Below are positions 37,422 through 45,423 of a stretch of DNA of 64,000 nucleotides, one piece after another. Below the pieces are notes generated by a model. The model worked only from the letters and a program-made list of their open reading frames with translations. It was not told where the DNA came from and made no database searches. Origin of the DNA: Draconibacterium mangrovi (GTDB taxonomy: Bacteria; Bacteroidota; Bacteroidia; Bacteroidales; Prolixibacteraceae). The first letter of the stretch is position 1; every line of letters begins with the position of its first letter. The stretch covers positions 496,001-560,000 of the forward strand of contig NZ_JAAAGB010000002.1 in the NCBI RefSeq assembly GCF_010586825.1, given 5' to 3'. The position numbers and the translations under genes were made by a program.

Positions 37422-38473
37422 TATAACAGTCCTCCAATATTAGTTTTACTGGCATCGCTAAGTACGTTCACTGTTTCATTTTCATGCAACGCATTAACCC
37501 CGGCACGCACTATTTGTACATTATCACTAACTCCGGATATGTACAAATTCCCTTTCTCGTCAATACCATCAACTTTTACTTCTTTACTGTTTACCTTACC
37601 ATTTGAATAAATCCAAACGTATGTTTTTTCATCCTTTGTAAAAACAGCATGTGGTGTTATAGTATACTTGCCAACGTGAGCGATATTTTCTTTCTCAATA
37701 TGTAACTCAACATTCATACCTGCTGTAATTTTATTGTTTCTGCCATCAATAATAAACCGCATTTGATAAAGTTGATTCCCATCGGCTTTAGGACTAATTG
37801 AAATAAGGTTTAGAGGCAATTCTGTACTTCCGAGATACTGAGAGCTTATATAATAGTTTTTGAAAAGTTCTCTGTCAACATATTGTTTAACCGGTATGTC
37901 AACCACTACCTCATATTTTGAATTATCCAGCAAACTGAAAAGGGGAGAACCTGCATCAATCATTTCTGACGGATCATTATTAACCGATTGTATGTAGCCT
38001 GAGGTTGGGGCATATAATGTTGTATAGTTCACTTTATTCTGATAAGTTTTTAATTGAACTTCAAGTTGCTCTAACCCGGCCTTAGCTTTTTCATAATCAT
38101 TCTCAGAGATTGTTTTGGCCATAAACATTTTCTTTAATCGAGCTACCTCATCTTTAACCTGTGCATATTGTATTTCGTAAGCATTTAATCCGAGCTTATA
38201 ATCTGCTGAATCAAGCTGCGCTAATAGTTGGCCTTTCTTTACGTAATCACCTTGCTTTGCGTAAATTTTCTGAATCTGTCCTGCAGTTTTAAATCCAACA
38301 CTAATTTCGTGCGCCCCTTGTACTACGCCAGAGAAACTCAATGTAGAAACATCTTCAACTTTTTTCGCTATTGTAACTTTTACATTCTTAGTAAAGGATT
38401 CGCTTTTTTCCTCACCTCCGGAACAAGCAATAATAAGGCAAGTTGCTGCGACTAAAATCCAATTCTTTTTCAT
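37421..38473 (-). CDS. RND periplasmic adaptor (membrane fusion protein)
   Basis: A 350-residue adaptor lipoprotein (lipobox LIIAC, Cys17). The barrel-sandwich half-motifs (GQIQKIYAKQGDYVKKGQLLAQLD and TLYAPTSGYIQSVNNDPSEMI, each shown only in part here) flank a helical hairpin (about 100-145). A beta-barrel domain follows (NKITAGMNVELHIE). It is the first gene of the pump operon and overlaps the permease start by 1 bp. It is divergent from the AraC-type gene with a 156-bp gap. Confidence 0.93.
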   Translation of the reverse strand: MKKNWILVAATCLIIACSGGEEKSESFTKNVKVTIAKKVEDVSTLSFSGVVQGAHEISVGFKTAGQIQKIYAKQGDYVKKGQLLAQLDSADYKLGLNAYEIQYAQVKDEVARLKKMFMAKTISENDYEKAKAGLEQLEVQLKTYQNKVNYTTLYAPTSGYIQSVNNDPSEMIDAGSPLFSLLDNSKYEVVVDIPVKQYVDRELFKNYYISSQYLGSTELPLNLISISPKADGNQLYQMRFIIDGRNNKITAGMNVELHIEKENIAHVGKYTITPHAVFTKDEKTYVWIYSNGKVNSKEVKVDGIDEKGNLYISGVSDNVQIVRAGVNALHENETVNVLSDASKTNIGGLL

Positions 38474-38629
38474 ATGTGGTTGTTTAAAGTTTTCTGGTTA
38501 CAAAGGAGGGAAGAACGAGTAATAAATTATTAACTTGTTTTACCTTAATTCTGTACTATTTTTCTCATCTTATTCAAATATTGATAATAAATAGCCTATT
38601 TTAGTTGATTTTATGTAATATTTTTCGAT

Positions 38630-39559
38630 ATGAGAATTGCAGAAGAAATTAATGAGTTTGATTTTTTTATAGATACTCAAGCGGCCAATACAATAAAAGT
38701 TGAAGATAAATTGCTGCTGGTTGATAATTTAGATAGGGAATTTGATTTTGGTATCTCAAGCGAATTCAAATTTAAGAAAGGCAAGCTTATACAAGATATT
38801 CCCATTAAGACTAATTTTGGAATGGTATTGTTTTGTATAGCAGGAGAAATGCGATTACAAATAAATTTAAAGGAAATAACCGTAAAGAAAAATTGCATTT
38901 TTGGTATTATGCCTGGTTCTGTTGGAAAACTTTATTACATATCTAACAATTTTAGATCAGCAAGCATTTTTTTTTCTAATAAATCTTACCAAACCGCACT
39001 AGATATTCAGTATATTATCGAATCTCAACATCTCATGTTTAATAATCCAATCACTGAAATCTCTCCGGAAAGAATGACGGAATTTATTGATGTATTTAGA
39101 ACAATGTACTGTAAATTATCGGATGAAAATTTCAAATCTAAATTAGACCTTGCAGATGCCTATCTTCAGGTGTTAACGGTTTATTGGGAAGATTGTAAAG
39201 ATCAGCATGCAATGAATATACCCCATAGTAAACCAAGCCGGCAAAAGGTAATCTTTGATGCTTTCTTAAATGAAATAATTCAGCATTACAGGGTTGAACG
39301 TAGCACAGCATTTTATGCTGAAAAATTATTTATATCTCCAAAATATCTTTCGAAGGTAATTAAAGATGTAAGTAACCGACAGCCATCAGACTGGATTAAA
39401 GAGTTAGTAATTCTTGAGGCAAAAGCATTATTGCGCACACAGCAATATACAGTTCTGCAAATCAGCGAGCAACTTAATTTTACATCTCCATCATTTTTTG
39501 GCAGATACTTTCGTGAAGCTGTTGGGTGTACGCCAAGAAATTACCAGCTCGATGCGTAA
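38630..39559 (+). CDS. AraC-family transcriptional regulator
   Basis: A 309-residue regulator. The N-terminal part (about 55-190) is a cupin-like ligand domain of no recognised specificity. The C-terminal AraC domain (about 205-305) has two helix-turn-helix units: AEKLFISPKYLSKVIKDVS and ISEQLNFTSPSFFGRYFRE, ending GCTPRNYQ. It is divergent from the RND operon and is the obvious candidate for its control. Confidence 0.93.
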   Translation: MRIAEEINEFDFFIDTQAANTIKVEDKLLLVDNLDREFDFGISSEFKFKKGKLIQDIPIKTNFGMVLFCIAGEMRLQINLKEITVKKNCIFGIMPGSVGKLYYISNNFRSASIFFSNKSYQTALDIQYIIESQHLMFNNPITEISPERMTEFIDVFRTMYCKLSDENFKSKLDLADAYLQVLTVYWEDCKDQHAMNIPHSKPSRQKVIFDAFLNEIIQHYRVERSTAFYAEKLFISPKYLSKVIKDVSNRQPSDWIKELVILEAKALLRTQQYTVLQISEQLNFTSPSFFGRYFREAVGCTPRNYQLDA

Positions 39560-39683
39560 AGACCAACTACCGATAAATATCTTATAAGAGGATTTAAGAC
39601 TACGCTGAACAAAGTGTTAAAGAACGCTAAAGTTAGGTAATCAAAAATCAGAAGAATGAAGTGCTCTGCCTCAATTATTTGCT
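39560..39683. other. gap after the AraC-type gene
   Basis: About 120 bp of AT-rich sequence between the AraC-type stop and the decayed small gene. I see no gene, promoter or convincing terminator here. Together with the pseudogene and the transporter scar it makes up a 400-bp stretch without an intact gene. Confidence 0.5.
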
Positions 39684-39887
39684 TCAGACCAGATTTACTT
39701 TTTCTAAAGTCCTTAAAATGAATCTCATCTCCATGGTTAAAAATTGTTTGTAGCTTTTAATTTCATCTTTTGAGAATCTTCCTGAACCTAAAGCGAGCGC
39801 CTTTTGGTAGTGATCTAACAAGTCTTGACCAGTATTTTCTGCGTGTCACCGGGTTTTATACGGATGAAGTTGATATATTTTATTCAT
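39684..39887 (-). pseudogene. small gene with an in-frame stop
   Basis: Read on the minus strand from the ATG at 39887, a protein-like frame runs for 13 codons (MNKIYQLHPYKTR), meets a TGA at 39846-39848, and continues in the same frame for 53 residues to a TGA at 39684-39686. The second part includes TGQDLLDHYQKALALGSGRF and MRFILRTLEKVNLV, with normal codon use and predicted helices. A CGA-to-TGA change would explain the break. I do not recognise the family. The start overlaps the stop of another short frame (ATGA), as in an operon. Confidence 0.5.
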
Positions 39888-39891
39888 AATA

Positions 39892-39963
39892 TCAAAAGTT
39901 CAGATTCTGACCAAGCATCGCCAACAGGTATACGCAAAAAATAGAGAGATCAATCCAACCCAT
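39892..39963 (-). pseudogene. possible N-terminal scrap of a sodium:solute symporter
   Basis: A 23-codon frame starts at an ATG whose A is the last base of the stop of the 74-residue gene (TAATG), the usual sign of translational coupling. Its sequence, MGWIDLSIFCVYLLAMLGQ, resembles the first membrane helix of sodium:solute symporters, then it ends in an abrupt stop. I infer that a transporter gene once closed this operon and was lost by deletion. The match is short and could be chance. Confidence 0.35.
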
Positions 39964-40187
39964 TATTTAATGTCAACATTAAGTTTGAGGTACGACGATT
40001 GATCAATACGTTTTACAAGACCTTTATTAAGTAAGGAAGAAATTAACTCCTGGCCTCTTCTGGCAGACAGTTTAAGGTCTTTGATGATGTCGCCATAAAC
40101 GTATTTTTCTTTTTCGTTTAATAATATTAAAATGTCTTTTTCAAATTGATTACTGATTTTCTGAATGTCAATTGTTTCTTTACTCAT
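39963..40187 (-). CDS. 74-residue winged-helix-like hypothetical protein
   Basis: A small, charged 74-residue protein. The middle (YVYGDIIKDLKLSARRGQEL, then ISSLLNKGLVKRIDQSSYLKL) looks like a single winged helix: helix, turn, recognition helix, and a two-strand wing. It follows the 60-residue Cys protein by 12 bp on the same strand and so probably belongs to the ablA-ablB operon. A regulator or modulator of the operon is a guess. I do not recognise a named family. Confidence 0.65.
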   Translation of the reverse strand: MSKETIDIQKISNQFEKDILILLNEKEKYVYGDIIKDLKLSARRGQELISSLLNKGLVKRIDQSSYLKLNVDIK

Positions 40188-40199
40188 ATATTTTTTCGC

Positions 40200-40382
40200 T
40201 CATTTTTGGTTCTGATGTTCCTTTTCCGTCAATTCGTTGAATCTGCTACAGTTTTTCCAGCCTTTCATTCCTCGGTTACAAAACACGTTTCTAAAAAGTA
40301 GCAAAGGCATATCCTTTGATTTCTCCTCTCCTTTATAAAGAGGGCAGGTTTTTGCAAAATGACATCGGTATCCCAGGTTCAT
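40200..40382 (-). CDS. 60-residue four-cysteine protein downstream of ablB
   Basis: A 60-residue protein whose start lies 1 bp after the ablB stop (TGA T ATG). It has four cysteines (7, 13, 35, 44) in the segments GYRCHFAKTCPLYKGE and NVFCNRGMKGWKNCSRFNEL, suggesting a bound metal or iron-sulfur cluster. Tight coupling to ablB and good codon use argue for a real gene. Function is unknown; a role linked to the radical-SAM enzyme of the operon is possible. Confidence 0.65.
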   Translation of the reverse strand: MNLGYRCHFAKTCPLYKGEEKSKDMPLLLFRNVFCNRGMKGWKNCSRFNELTEKEHQNQK

Positions 40383-40383
40383 A

Positions 40384-41223
40384 TCAGATATGTTTATATA
40401 AAATGTTTAAACTTTCAATTTTTCCGGCAATGTTTGTATTCTTTATTAAAGTTCCCGAATAACAATAATCCATCTTCAGGAAGGTTTTTGTCATTCCTAT
40501 CGAATTTAGCCGGGCCATCGTATACAAGGTTGTAATTCCCTCTTCTTTCATCGATTTTTCGAGTGCGTTTAATAACAGCACCGACAGGTTTTTACCGCGC
40601 TGGTCGGGTAGGGTGGCAAAGTCGGTCATTTCGGCATTTTTGCCTTCTTTGTCAATCTCGGCCGATGCCAGAGCTACCAGTTTTCCATTCGATTCAGCTC
40701 CGAAATATTGTGTTCCATCCTGAAATGTTTTAAGCACATAACCCGGATTATAGATCGGAAACGGATAAGTTACAAAAACTTCGCGATATATGTCGGTTAT
40801 TTGCTCATAGTCTTCTTTTTCCAGCTTGCGAATAGTTACATTCGAATAGTCGGTACCGTTGGGCGTAATCGAATCCTGCACCTTCAGCATCTGGCTAAGG
40901 TTGTTCAGTTTTTCTGTTTCAATATCTAAAAGCCGGTCGGAATTCAGAAACTTCGAAACAAAAAACGCAGCTTCATTGTCGTTGTAAAACGCCGGTATTT
41001 GTGCCTCGGATAAAAAACCGTTGGATAGAAATACCGGGGCGGCGTGCACCGGTATTTTACAAACTATTTTACTGTACTTGTTTTCTCTTGCAAGCGTATT
41101 TATTTCTTCAACAATTTCCGACGGACAATCCGTGCTACCCAATTTCATCAGGTAGACACGATCGTTTAACTGCCCGTGTTGAATTATGCTTCCGTTGCCT
41201 AATTTTTCAATTTTATCCTGCAT
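40384..41223 (-). CDS. ablB: beta-lysine N6-acetyltransferase
   Basis: A 279-residue protein matching the AblB layout: an N-terminal domain (1-115, with [21 protein letters not shown]) and a C-terminal GNAT acetyltransferase domain (about 125-275) with [23 protein letters not shown], the acetyl-CoA loop [15 protein letters not shown] and [15 protein letters not shown]. AblB acetylates beta-lysine made by AblA to give N-epsilon-acetyl-beta-lysine, a compatible solute. The start overlaps the ablA gene by 11 bp, which supports the pairing. Confidence 0.92.
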   Translation of the reverse strand: MQDKIEKLGNGSIIQHGQLNDRVYLMKLGSTDCPSEIVEEINTLARENKYSKIVCKIPVHAAPVFLSNGFLSEAQIPAFYNDNEAAFFVSKFLNSDRLLDIETEKLNNLSQMLKVQDSITPNGTDYSNVTIRKLEKEDYEQITDIYREVFVTYPFPIYNPGYVLKTFQDGTQYFGAESNGKLVALASAEIDKEGKNAEMTDFATLPDQRGKNLSVLLLNALEKSMKEEGITTLYTMARLNSIGMTKTFLKMDYCYSGTLIKNTNIAGKIESLNILYKHI

Positions 41224-42529
41224 CTTCTTCCCTCCTTATCATTCTTTCGTTGTCTTCGGGTATCAACGAAATGGCATCGTCGGTATCCGATAATAATTTT
41301 TCAATTCCAATTGCGTCTTCTTCTGCTCCCTCTTCAATTTTTAAGTCGAGGTTACAATTTTCACAGTTTCGGTCGCACAATTTTGCTTCGTATGAGTCGG
41401 GTTCTTTATAGGTTGTTATTACTCCTTCGTAATTGCGCAACACTACTTTGTTGGTCGACCATGAAATAATATAATTTGGCATTACCGGAATTTTACCTCC
41501 TCCGCCGGGGGCATCAACCACATAGGTTGGGCGGGCAAAACCACTGGTGTGCCCAATAAGGCTTTCCATAATTTCAATACCCTTACCAATTGGTGTTCTG
41601 AAATGTGAAAGTCCTTCAGAAAGATCGCACTGATAAAGGTAATAGGGGCGTACCCGGTTTTCTACCAACTTGTGGAGCAGCGATTTCATAATCCGAGGGC
41701 AGTCGTTTACATCGGCCAACAGAACCGATTGGTTACCCAACGGAAATCCGCCGTCGGCCAGTTTTGCCAATGCTTCTTTTGATGAAGCCGTAATTTCTTT
41801 CGGATGATTAAAGTGCGTATTAATCCAAAGTGGCTGGTATTTCTTTAAAATTGAAACCAGCTTATCGGTGATCCGGTAAGGAAGTACCACCGGCATTCGT
41901 GTACCAATTCTTACGATCTCAACATGTGGTATTTTTGTTATTTCCGACAAAAGCCAGTCAATTTTATCATCAGGCAACATAAACGGGTCGCCACCCGATA
42001 ACAGAACATCGCGTACATGCGGGGTGTTGGCAATATAATCGAGCCCCTTTTGCAATTGTTCTTTTGACGGCACATAGTCGATATCGCCCACTTTGCGTTT
42101 GCGGGTGCAGTGGCGGCAATACATCGAGCAAATATTACTTACATGAAATAACACGCGGTCGGGATAACGATGGGTTATTCCTTCAACCGGGCTGTCGCTG
42201 TCTTCCGATAGCGGGTCTTCCAGCTCTGATTTTAAAGTAATAAGTTCTTCAACCTGGCCAAACGACTGTTTAAAAACCGGATCGTTTTTGAAATCTTTCT
42301 TGTTAATTAATGAAAGGTAATATGGCGTAACAGACAAGGGGAATTTGTCGAATGTTTCTTTTAGATTTTCCCGTTCATCCTCATCAAATTTAACGCCTAA
42401 TAGTTCTTCAAACTTTTCCAGTGTTGTTATGGAGTGCCGTAGCTGCCACCTCCAGTCTTTCCATTTCGAAAGTTGCGCTTCTGTTTCAATTTTGTGTGCA
42501 ATTGTCTGCTGTCTGTTATTATAAATCAT
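41213..42529 (-). CDS. ablA: lysine 2,3-aminomutase
   Basis: Radical-SAM, PLP-dependent enzyme that converts L-lysine to beta-lysine; 438 residues from the ATG at 42529. A TTG 18 bp further up (42547) would add six residues but lies inside an inverted repeat, so the ATG is preferred. The cluster motif [16 protein letters not shown] gives Cys134, Cys138 and Cys141. [14 protein letters not shown] and [17 protein letters not shown] (which holds the PLP lysine) are family signatures, as is a late Cys group CDRNCENC that resembles the zinc site. Overlap with ablB points to osmolyte synthesis rather than lysine fermentation; no kamDE genes are nearby. Confidence 0.95.
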   Translation of the reverse strand: MIYNNRQQTIAHKIETEAQLSKWKDWRWQLRHSITTLEKFEELLGVKFDEDERENLKETFDKFPLSVTPYYLSLINKKDFKNDPVFKQSFGQVEELITLKSELEDPLSEDSDSPVEGITHRYPDRVLFHVSNICSMYCRHCTRKRKVGDIDYVPSKEQLQKGLDYIANTPHVRDVLLSGGDPFMLPDDKIDWLLSEITKIPHVEIVRIGTRMPVVLPYRITDKLVSILKKYQPLWINTHFNHPKEITASSKEALAKLADGGFPLGNQSVLLADVNDCPRIMKSLLHKLVENRVRPYYLYQCDLSEGLSHFRTPIGKGIEIMESLIGHTSGFARPTYVVDAPGGGGKIPVMPNYIISWSTNKVVLRNYEGVITTYKEPDSYEAKLCDRNCENCNLDLKIEEGAEEDAIGIEKLLSDTDDAISLIPEDNERMIRREEDAG

Positions 42530-42540
42530 ACATATTTTTT

Positions 42541-42562
42541 TACTCAAAGTTATTTTTGAGTA
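42541..42562. promoter_or_regulatory. perfect 8-bp inverted repeat upstream of ablA
   Basis: TACTCAAA and TTTGAGTA are exact reverse complements separated by 6 bp. The site starts 12 bp before the ablA ATG on the minus strand, a place where a dimeric repressor, or an RNA hairpin over the start, could control the operon. The regulator is not known; the MarR gene at 47.5 kb is one local candidate. Confidence 0.5.
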
Positions 42563-42607
42563 TGTTATGAACTAAAGATATAAATCGAGTACTATCAGCG
42601 AGTTGAG

Positions 42608-42985
42608 TTAATTCGGAACATACATCAGCCTAATGTTGCGGATGTCGTTCTCAGCGATTACTTTCTCTGCTGCACTTAAGTTGGGCTCGGGTACGATGAT
42701 GTGAAGTTTTCCGTGTCTTTCTTTTGTGAAATGCGCGAAAAACTTCCATCTTTCTGTATCAATATTATTGGTTAACTGAATTTCGTAAATATTGGTTTCT
42801 CCGTTTTTTTCGGTGGCTATAATGTCAGGAATAAAACCATTAACCTCCGTTTGCGTTGTAATAGGAGAAGAAGGAATATAGTTTTTTAGTAACCCGGTTT
42901 GTAACGACAGCTCGTATGCCTGTTCTTCCAACTGGGGAACAATTGACTTTGCTACCTGCTTTTTTGTTAAAGAAGTTATATTCAT
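42608..42985 (-). CDS. small protein with PD-(D/E)xK-like core
   Basis: A 125-residue cytoplasmic protein with no signal or membrane segment. NGFIPDIIATEKNGETNIYEIQL resembles the core of restriction-endonuclease-like folds (shown as PD at about 53 and E-I-Q at about 69), with Gln in the place of the usual Lys, followed by a helix (DTERWKFFAHFTKERHG) and a strand (KLHIIVPEP). Catalytic activity is doubtful because of the Gln. It precedes ablA by about 80 bp on the same strand and is divergent from otsAB. Confidence 0.65.
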   Translation of the reverse strand: MNITSLTKKQVAKSIVPQLEEQAYELSLQTGLLKNYIPSSPITTQTEVNGFIPDIIATEKNGETNIYEIQLTNNIDTERWKFFAHFTKERHGKLHIIVPEPNLSAAEKVIAENDIRNIRLMYVPN

Positions 42986-43111
42986 ATCTGAAAATAGTTT
43001 CTATGCGAACAAAAATACAAAAAAAAGCCGGCATGCAAATTCATGTAGCTTTTAAATTCATTGTTAATAATGAATTTATATAAGTGGAATGCAAGTTTCT
43101 GCAGATAATAA

Positions 43112-43119
43112 TATATTTG
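43112..43119 (+). promoter_or_regulatory. -7 element of the trehalose gene
   Basis: TATATTTG matches the Bacteroidota -7 consensus TAnnTTTG, 35 bp before the ATG at 43155. No perfect -33 TTTG is seen at usual spacing. The match and position make it the best promoter candidate for the fused trehalose gene. Confidence 0.5.
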
Positions 43120-43154
43120 TAAATTAGAAATAATTTCTATAGAAATAATACAAT

Positions 43155-45359
43155 ATGAGTAGATTAATAATTGCCTCAAACAGGTTACCTGTGATGATAA
43201 ACAGAAGCGCAGACGGAATGACCATAACTCCCAGTGCCGGTGGTTTAGCAACAGGTTTAAAATCATATCACAAAGACAGCAACAGCGTTTGGATAGGCTG
43301 GCCGGGCCTTATGCCCGAAACAAAAAACGAAGAAAAGGAAGTTATCGGTTTGTTGGAAACCGAGCAGTGCCTGCCTGTATTTTTAAACGAAGAGCTAATT
43401 ACTAATTATTACGACGGGTTTAGCAATGCAACGCTTTGGCCCTTGTTTCACTACTTTGCCGAGTTTACCGAGTTTAACGAATCGTATTGGGAGTCGTATT
43501 GCAAAGTGAACGAAATGTTTGCCGATACCATTATCGAAAATGCAGAAGAAGGCGACGTGGTTTGGGTACACGATTATCAATTGTTGCTTTTGCCCAACAT
43601 CCTTCGCGAAAGACGCCCCGATTTAACCATCGGATTCTTTTTGCATATACCGTTTCCATCATACGAGTTAATACGTATACTTCCATGGCGCGAGCAAATT
43701 GTAAATGGACTGCTGGGAGCCGATCTGATTGGATTTCATACCTACGATTATGCCCGACACTTTATTAGTTCGGTGAAGCGTTTGTTAGGACACGATGTTG
43801 ATTTTAACCAGATAAAACTGGAAAACCGTCAGGTGATGATCGATGTATTTCCGATGGGTATTGATTACGAGAAGTTTGAATCGCATGCGCTGGAAATACA
43901 AAGCAAACCTATTCAGGACCGATCGAAAGAACACCAGGATATTGACCGGTTCCTGTTAAGTATGCCAAACCGTAAATTAATTCTGTCTATCGACCGTTTG
44001 GATTACACCAAAGGTATTCCGCAGCGTTTAAATGCTTTTCGCGAGTTTTTAATGAAACATCCGGATTACCGCGAAAGAGTTTCGTTGATTATGCTTACCG
44101 TTCCATCGCGAACGGATGTGGAGCAGTACCAAAATCTGAAAAACGAGATTGATGTGTTGGTGGGGAATATTAACGGTGAATTTGGAACGCTGAACTGGAA
44201 CCCGGTAATTTATTTCTATCGCTCGGTTCCGTTCAATAACCTGATTGAGTTATACAGCTCGGCCGATGTGGCTTTACTAACACCGCTCAGAGACGGAATG
44301 AATCTGGTGGCCAAAGAGTATATTGCGTCAAAAGTCAACAAAAAAGGTGTTCTTATTCTTAGTGAAATGGCTGGTGCATCGAAAGAGCTTGGAGAAGCTA
44401 TTTCGGTAAATCCGAATAATATCCCCGATACGGCCGATGCAATTTACAGGGCGCTTACGAAACCCGACAAGGAAATGGAGAAAGCCATAACAGCCATGCA
44501 ACAGCGTATAAAACGTTACGATATTCATAAGTGGGCTTCGGAGTTTATGAAAGCATTAAATAAAACGATTGAAAAACGCTCGGAGCATCATGCACGAAAA
44601 ATTACAGCCCAGTTAAAGAATAAGATCTTTGCGGATTACAATGATAAGCAGTCGAAAGTTTTGTTCCTGGATTACGATGGAACTTTGCAACGTTTTTTTG
44701 CGAATCCGCAAGCGGCTAAACCCGATGAGGACTTGTACAAGTTGCTCGATAAACTGGCAGCTGAAAAGAATACAACGCTGACATTGGTAAGCGGGCGCGA
44801 CAGAGAGACCTTTGACCGCTGGTTTGGAAAAAGAAAATACAACTTAATTGCCGAACACGGAGCCTGGTTAAAAGAAAAGGGTAAAGGTTGGGTAGAACGT
44901 AAACCTGTTCATACCGAGTGGAAAGAGAGTATTTTGCCGGTGCTTGAATCGTATGTCGATCGTACGCCGGGAAGTTTAATCGAAGAGAAAACCTATTCGC
45001 TGGTTTGGCACTACCGCAAAGCAGATATCGAGTTAGGCGTGTTGCGTGCGCTTGAATTGGTGCACGATATTTCAAACCTGATCTTTAACCAGGATTTGGA
45101 AATACTGGAAGGGAAAAAGGTTGTTGAGGTAAAAGTTTCGGGAATAAATAAGGGAACGGCTGCAACCGACTTTTTACATGCTAATCCTGCTGATTTTGTG
45201 TTGGCAATGGGCGACGACTGGACCGATGAATTCTTGTTTAAAGAGTTACCCGAAGAGGCCCACACCATTAAAGTAGGTACCGAAAATTCGGCCGCAAAAT
45301 ACTTCGTAAACAACTACAAGGAGGTACGAAGTTTTTTGAATGAGCTTGTAAAATCATAG
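43155..45359 (+). CDS. fused trehalose-6-phosphate synthase/phosphatase
   Basis: A 734-residue bifunctional enzyme (OtsA-OtsB type). Residues 1 to about 470 are a GT20 synthase: IIASNRLPVMI, GGLATGLK, VWVHDYQLLLLPNILRE, GFFLHIPFPSYELIR, SIDRLDYTKGIPQRL and DGMNLVAKEYIAS. Residues about 490-734 are a HAD phosphatase: VLFLDYDGTL (nucleophile Asp), LVSGRDRETF and LAMGDDWTDEFLF. It makes trehalose from UDP- or ADP-glucose and glucose-6-phosphate in one chain. It precedes the GH15 gene by 64 bp and lies next to the ablAB operon, supporting a role in osmotic or desiccation stress. Confidence 0.95.
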   Translation: MSRLIIASNRLPVMINRSADGMTITPSAGGLATGLKSYHKDSNSVWIGWPGLMPETKNEEKEVIGLLETEQCLPVFLNEELITNYYDGFSNATLWPLFHYFAEFTEFNESYWESYCKVNEMFADTIIENAEEGDVVWVHDYQLLLLPNILRERRPDLTIGFFLHIPFPSYELIRILPWREQIVNGLLGADLIGFHTYDYARHFISSVKRLLGHDVDFNQIKLENRQVMIDVFPMGIDYEKFESHALEIQSKPIQDRSKEHQDIDRFLLSMPNRKLILSIDRLDYTKGIPQRLNAFREFLMKHPDYRERVSLIMLTVPSRTDVEQYQNLKNEIDVLVGNINGEFGTLNWNPVIYFYRSVPFNNLIELYSSADVALLTPLRDGMNLVAKEYIASKVNKKGVLILSEMAGASKELGEAISVNPNNIPDTADAIYRALTKPDKEMEKAITAMQQRIKRYDIHKWASEFMKALNKTIEKRSEHHARKITAQLKNKIFADYNDKQSKVLFLDYDGTLQRFFANPQAAKPDEDLYKLLDKLAAEKNTTLTLVSGRDRETFDRWFGKRKYNLIAEHGAWLKEKGKGWVERKPVHTEWKESILPVLESYVDRTPGSLIEEKTYSLVWHYRKADIELGVLRALELVHDISNLIFNQDLEILEGKKVVEVKVSGINKGTAATDFLHANPADFVLAMGDDWTDEFLFKELPEEAHTIKVGTENSAAKYFVNNYKEVRSFLNELVKS

Positions 45360-45423
45360 TTAAAAATAGCTTCGTTTATAAGCTTTCTGGTAATACTAAT
45401 TCAAAAATCATTAGGTTGCGTCC

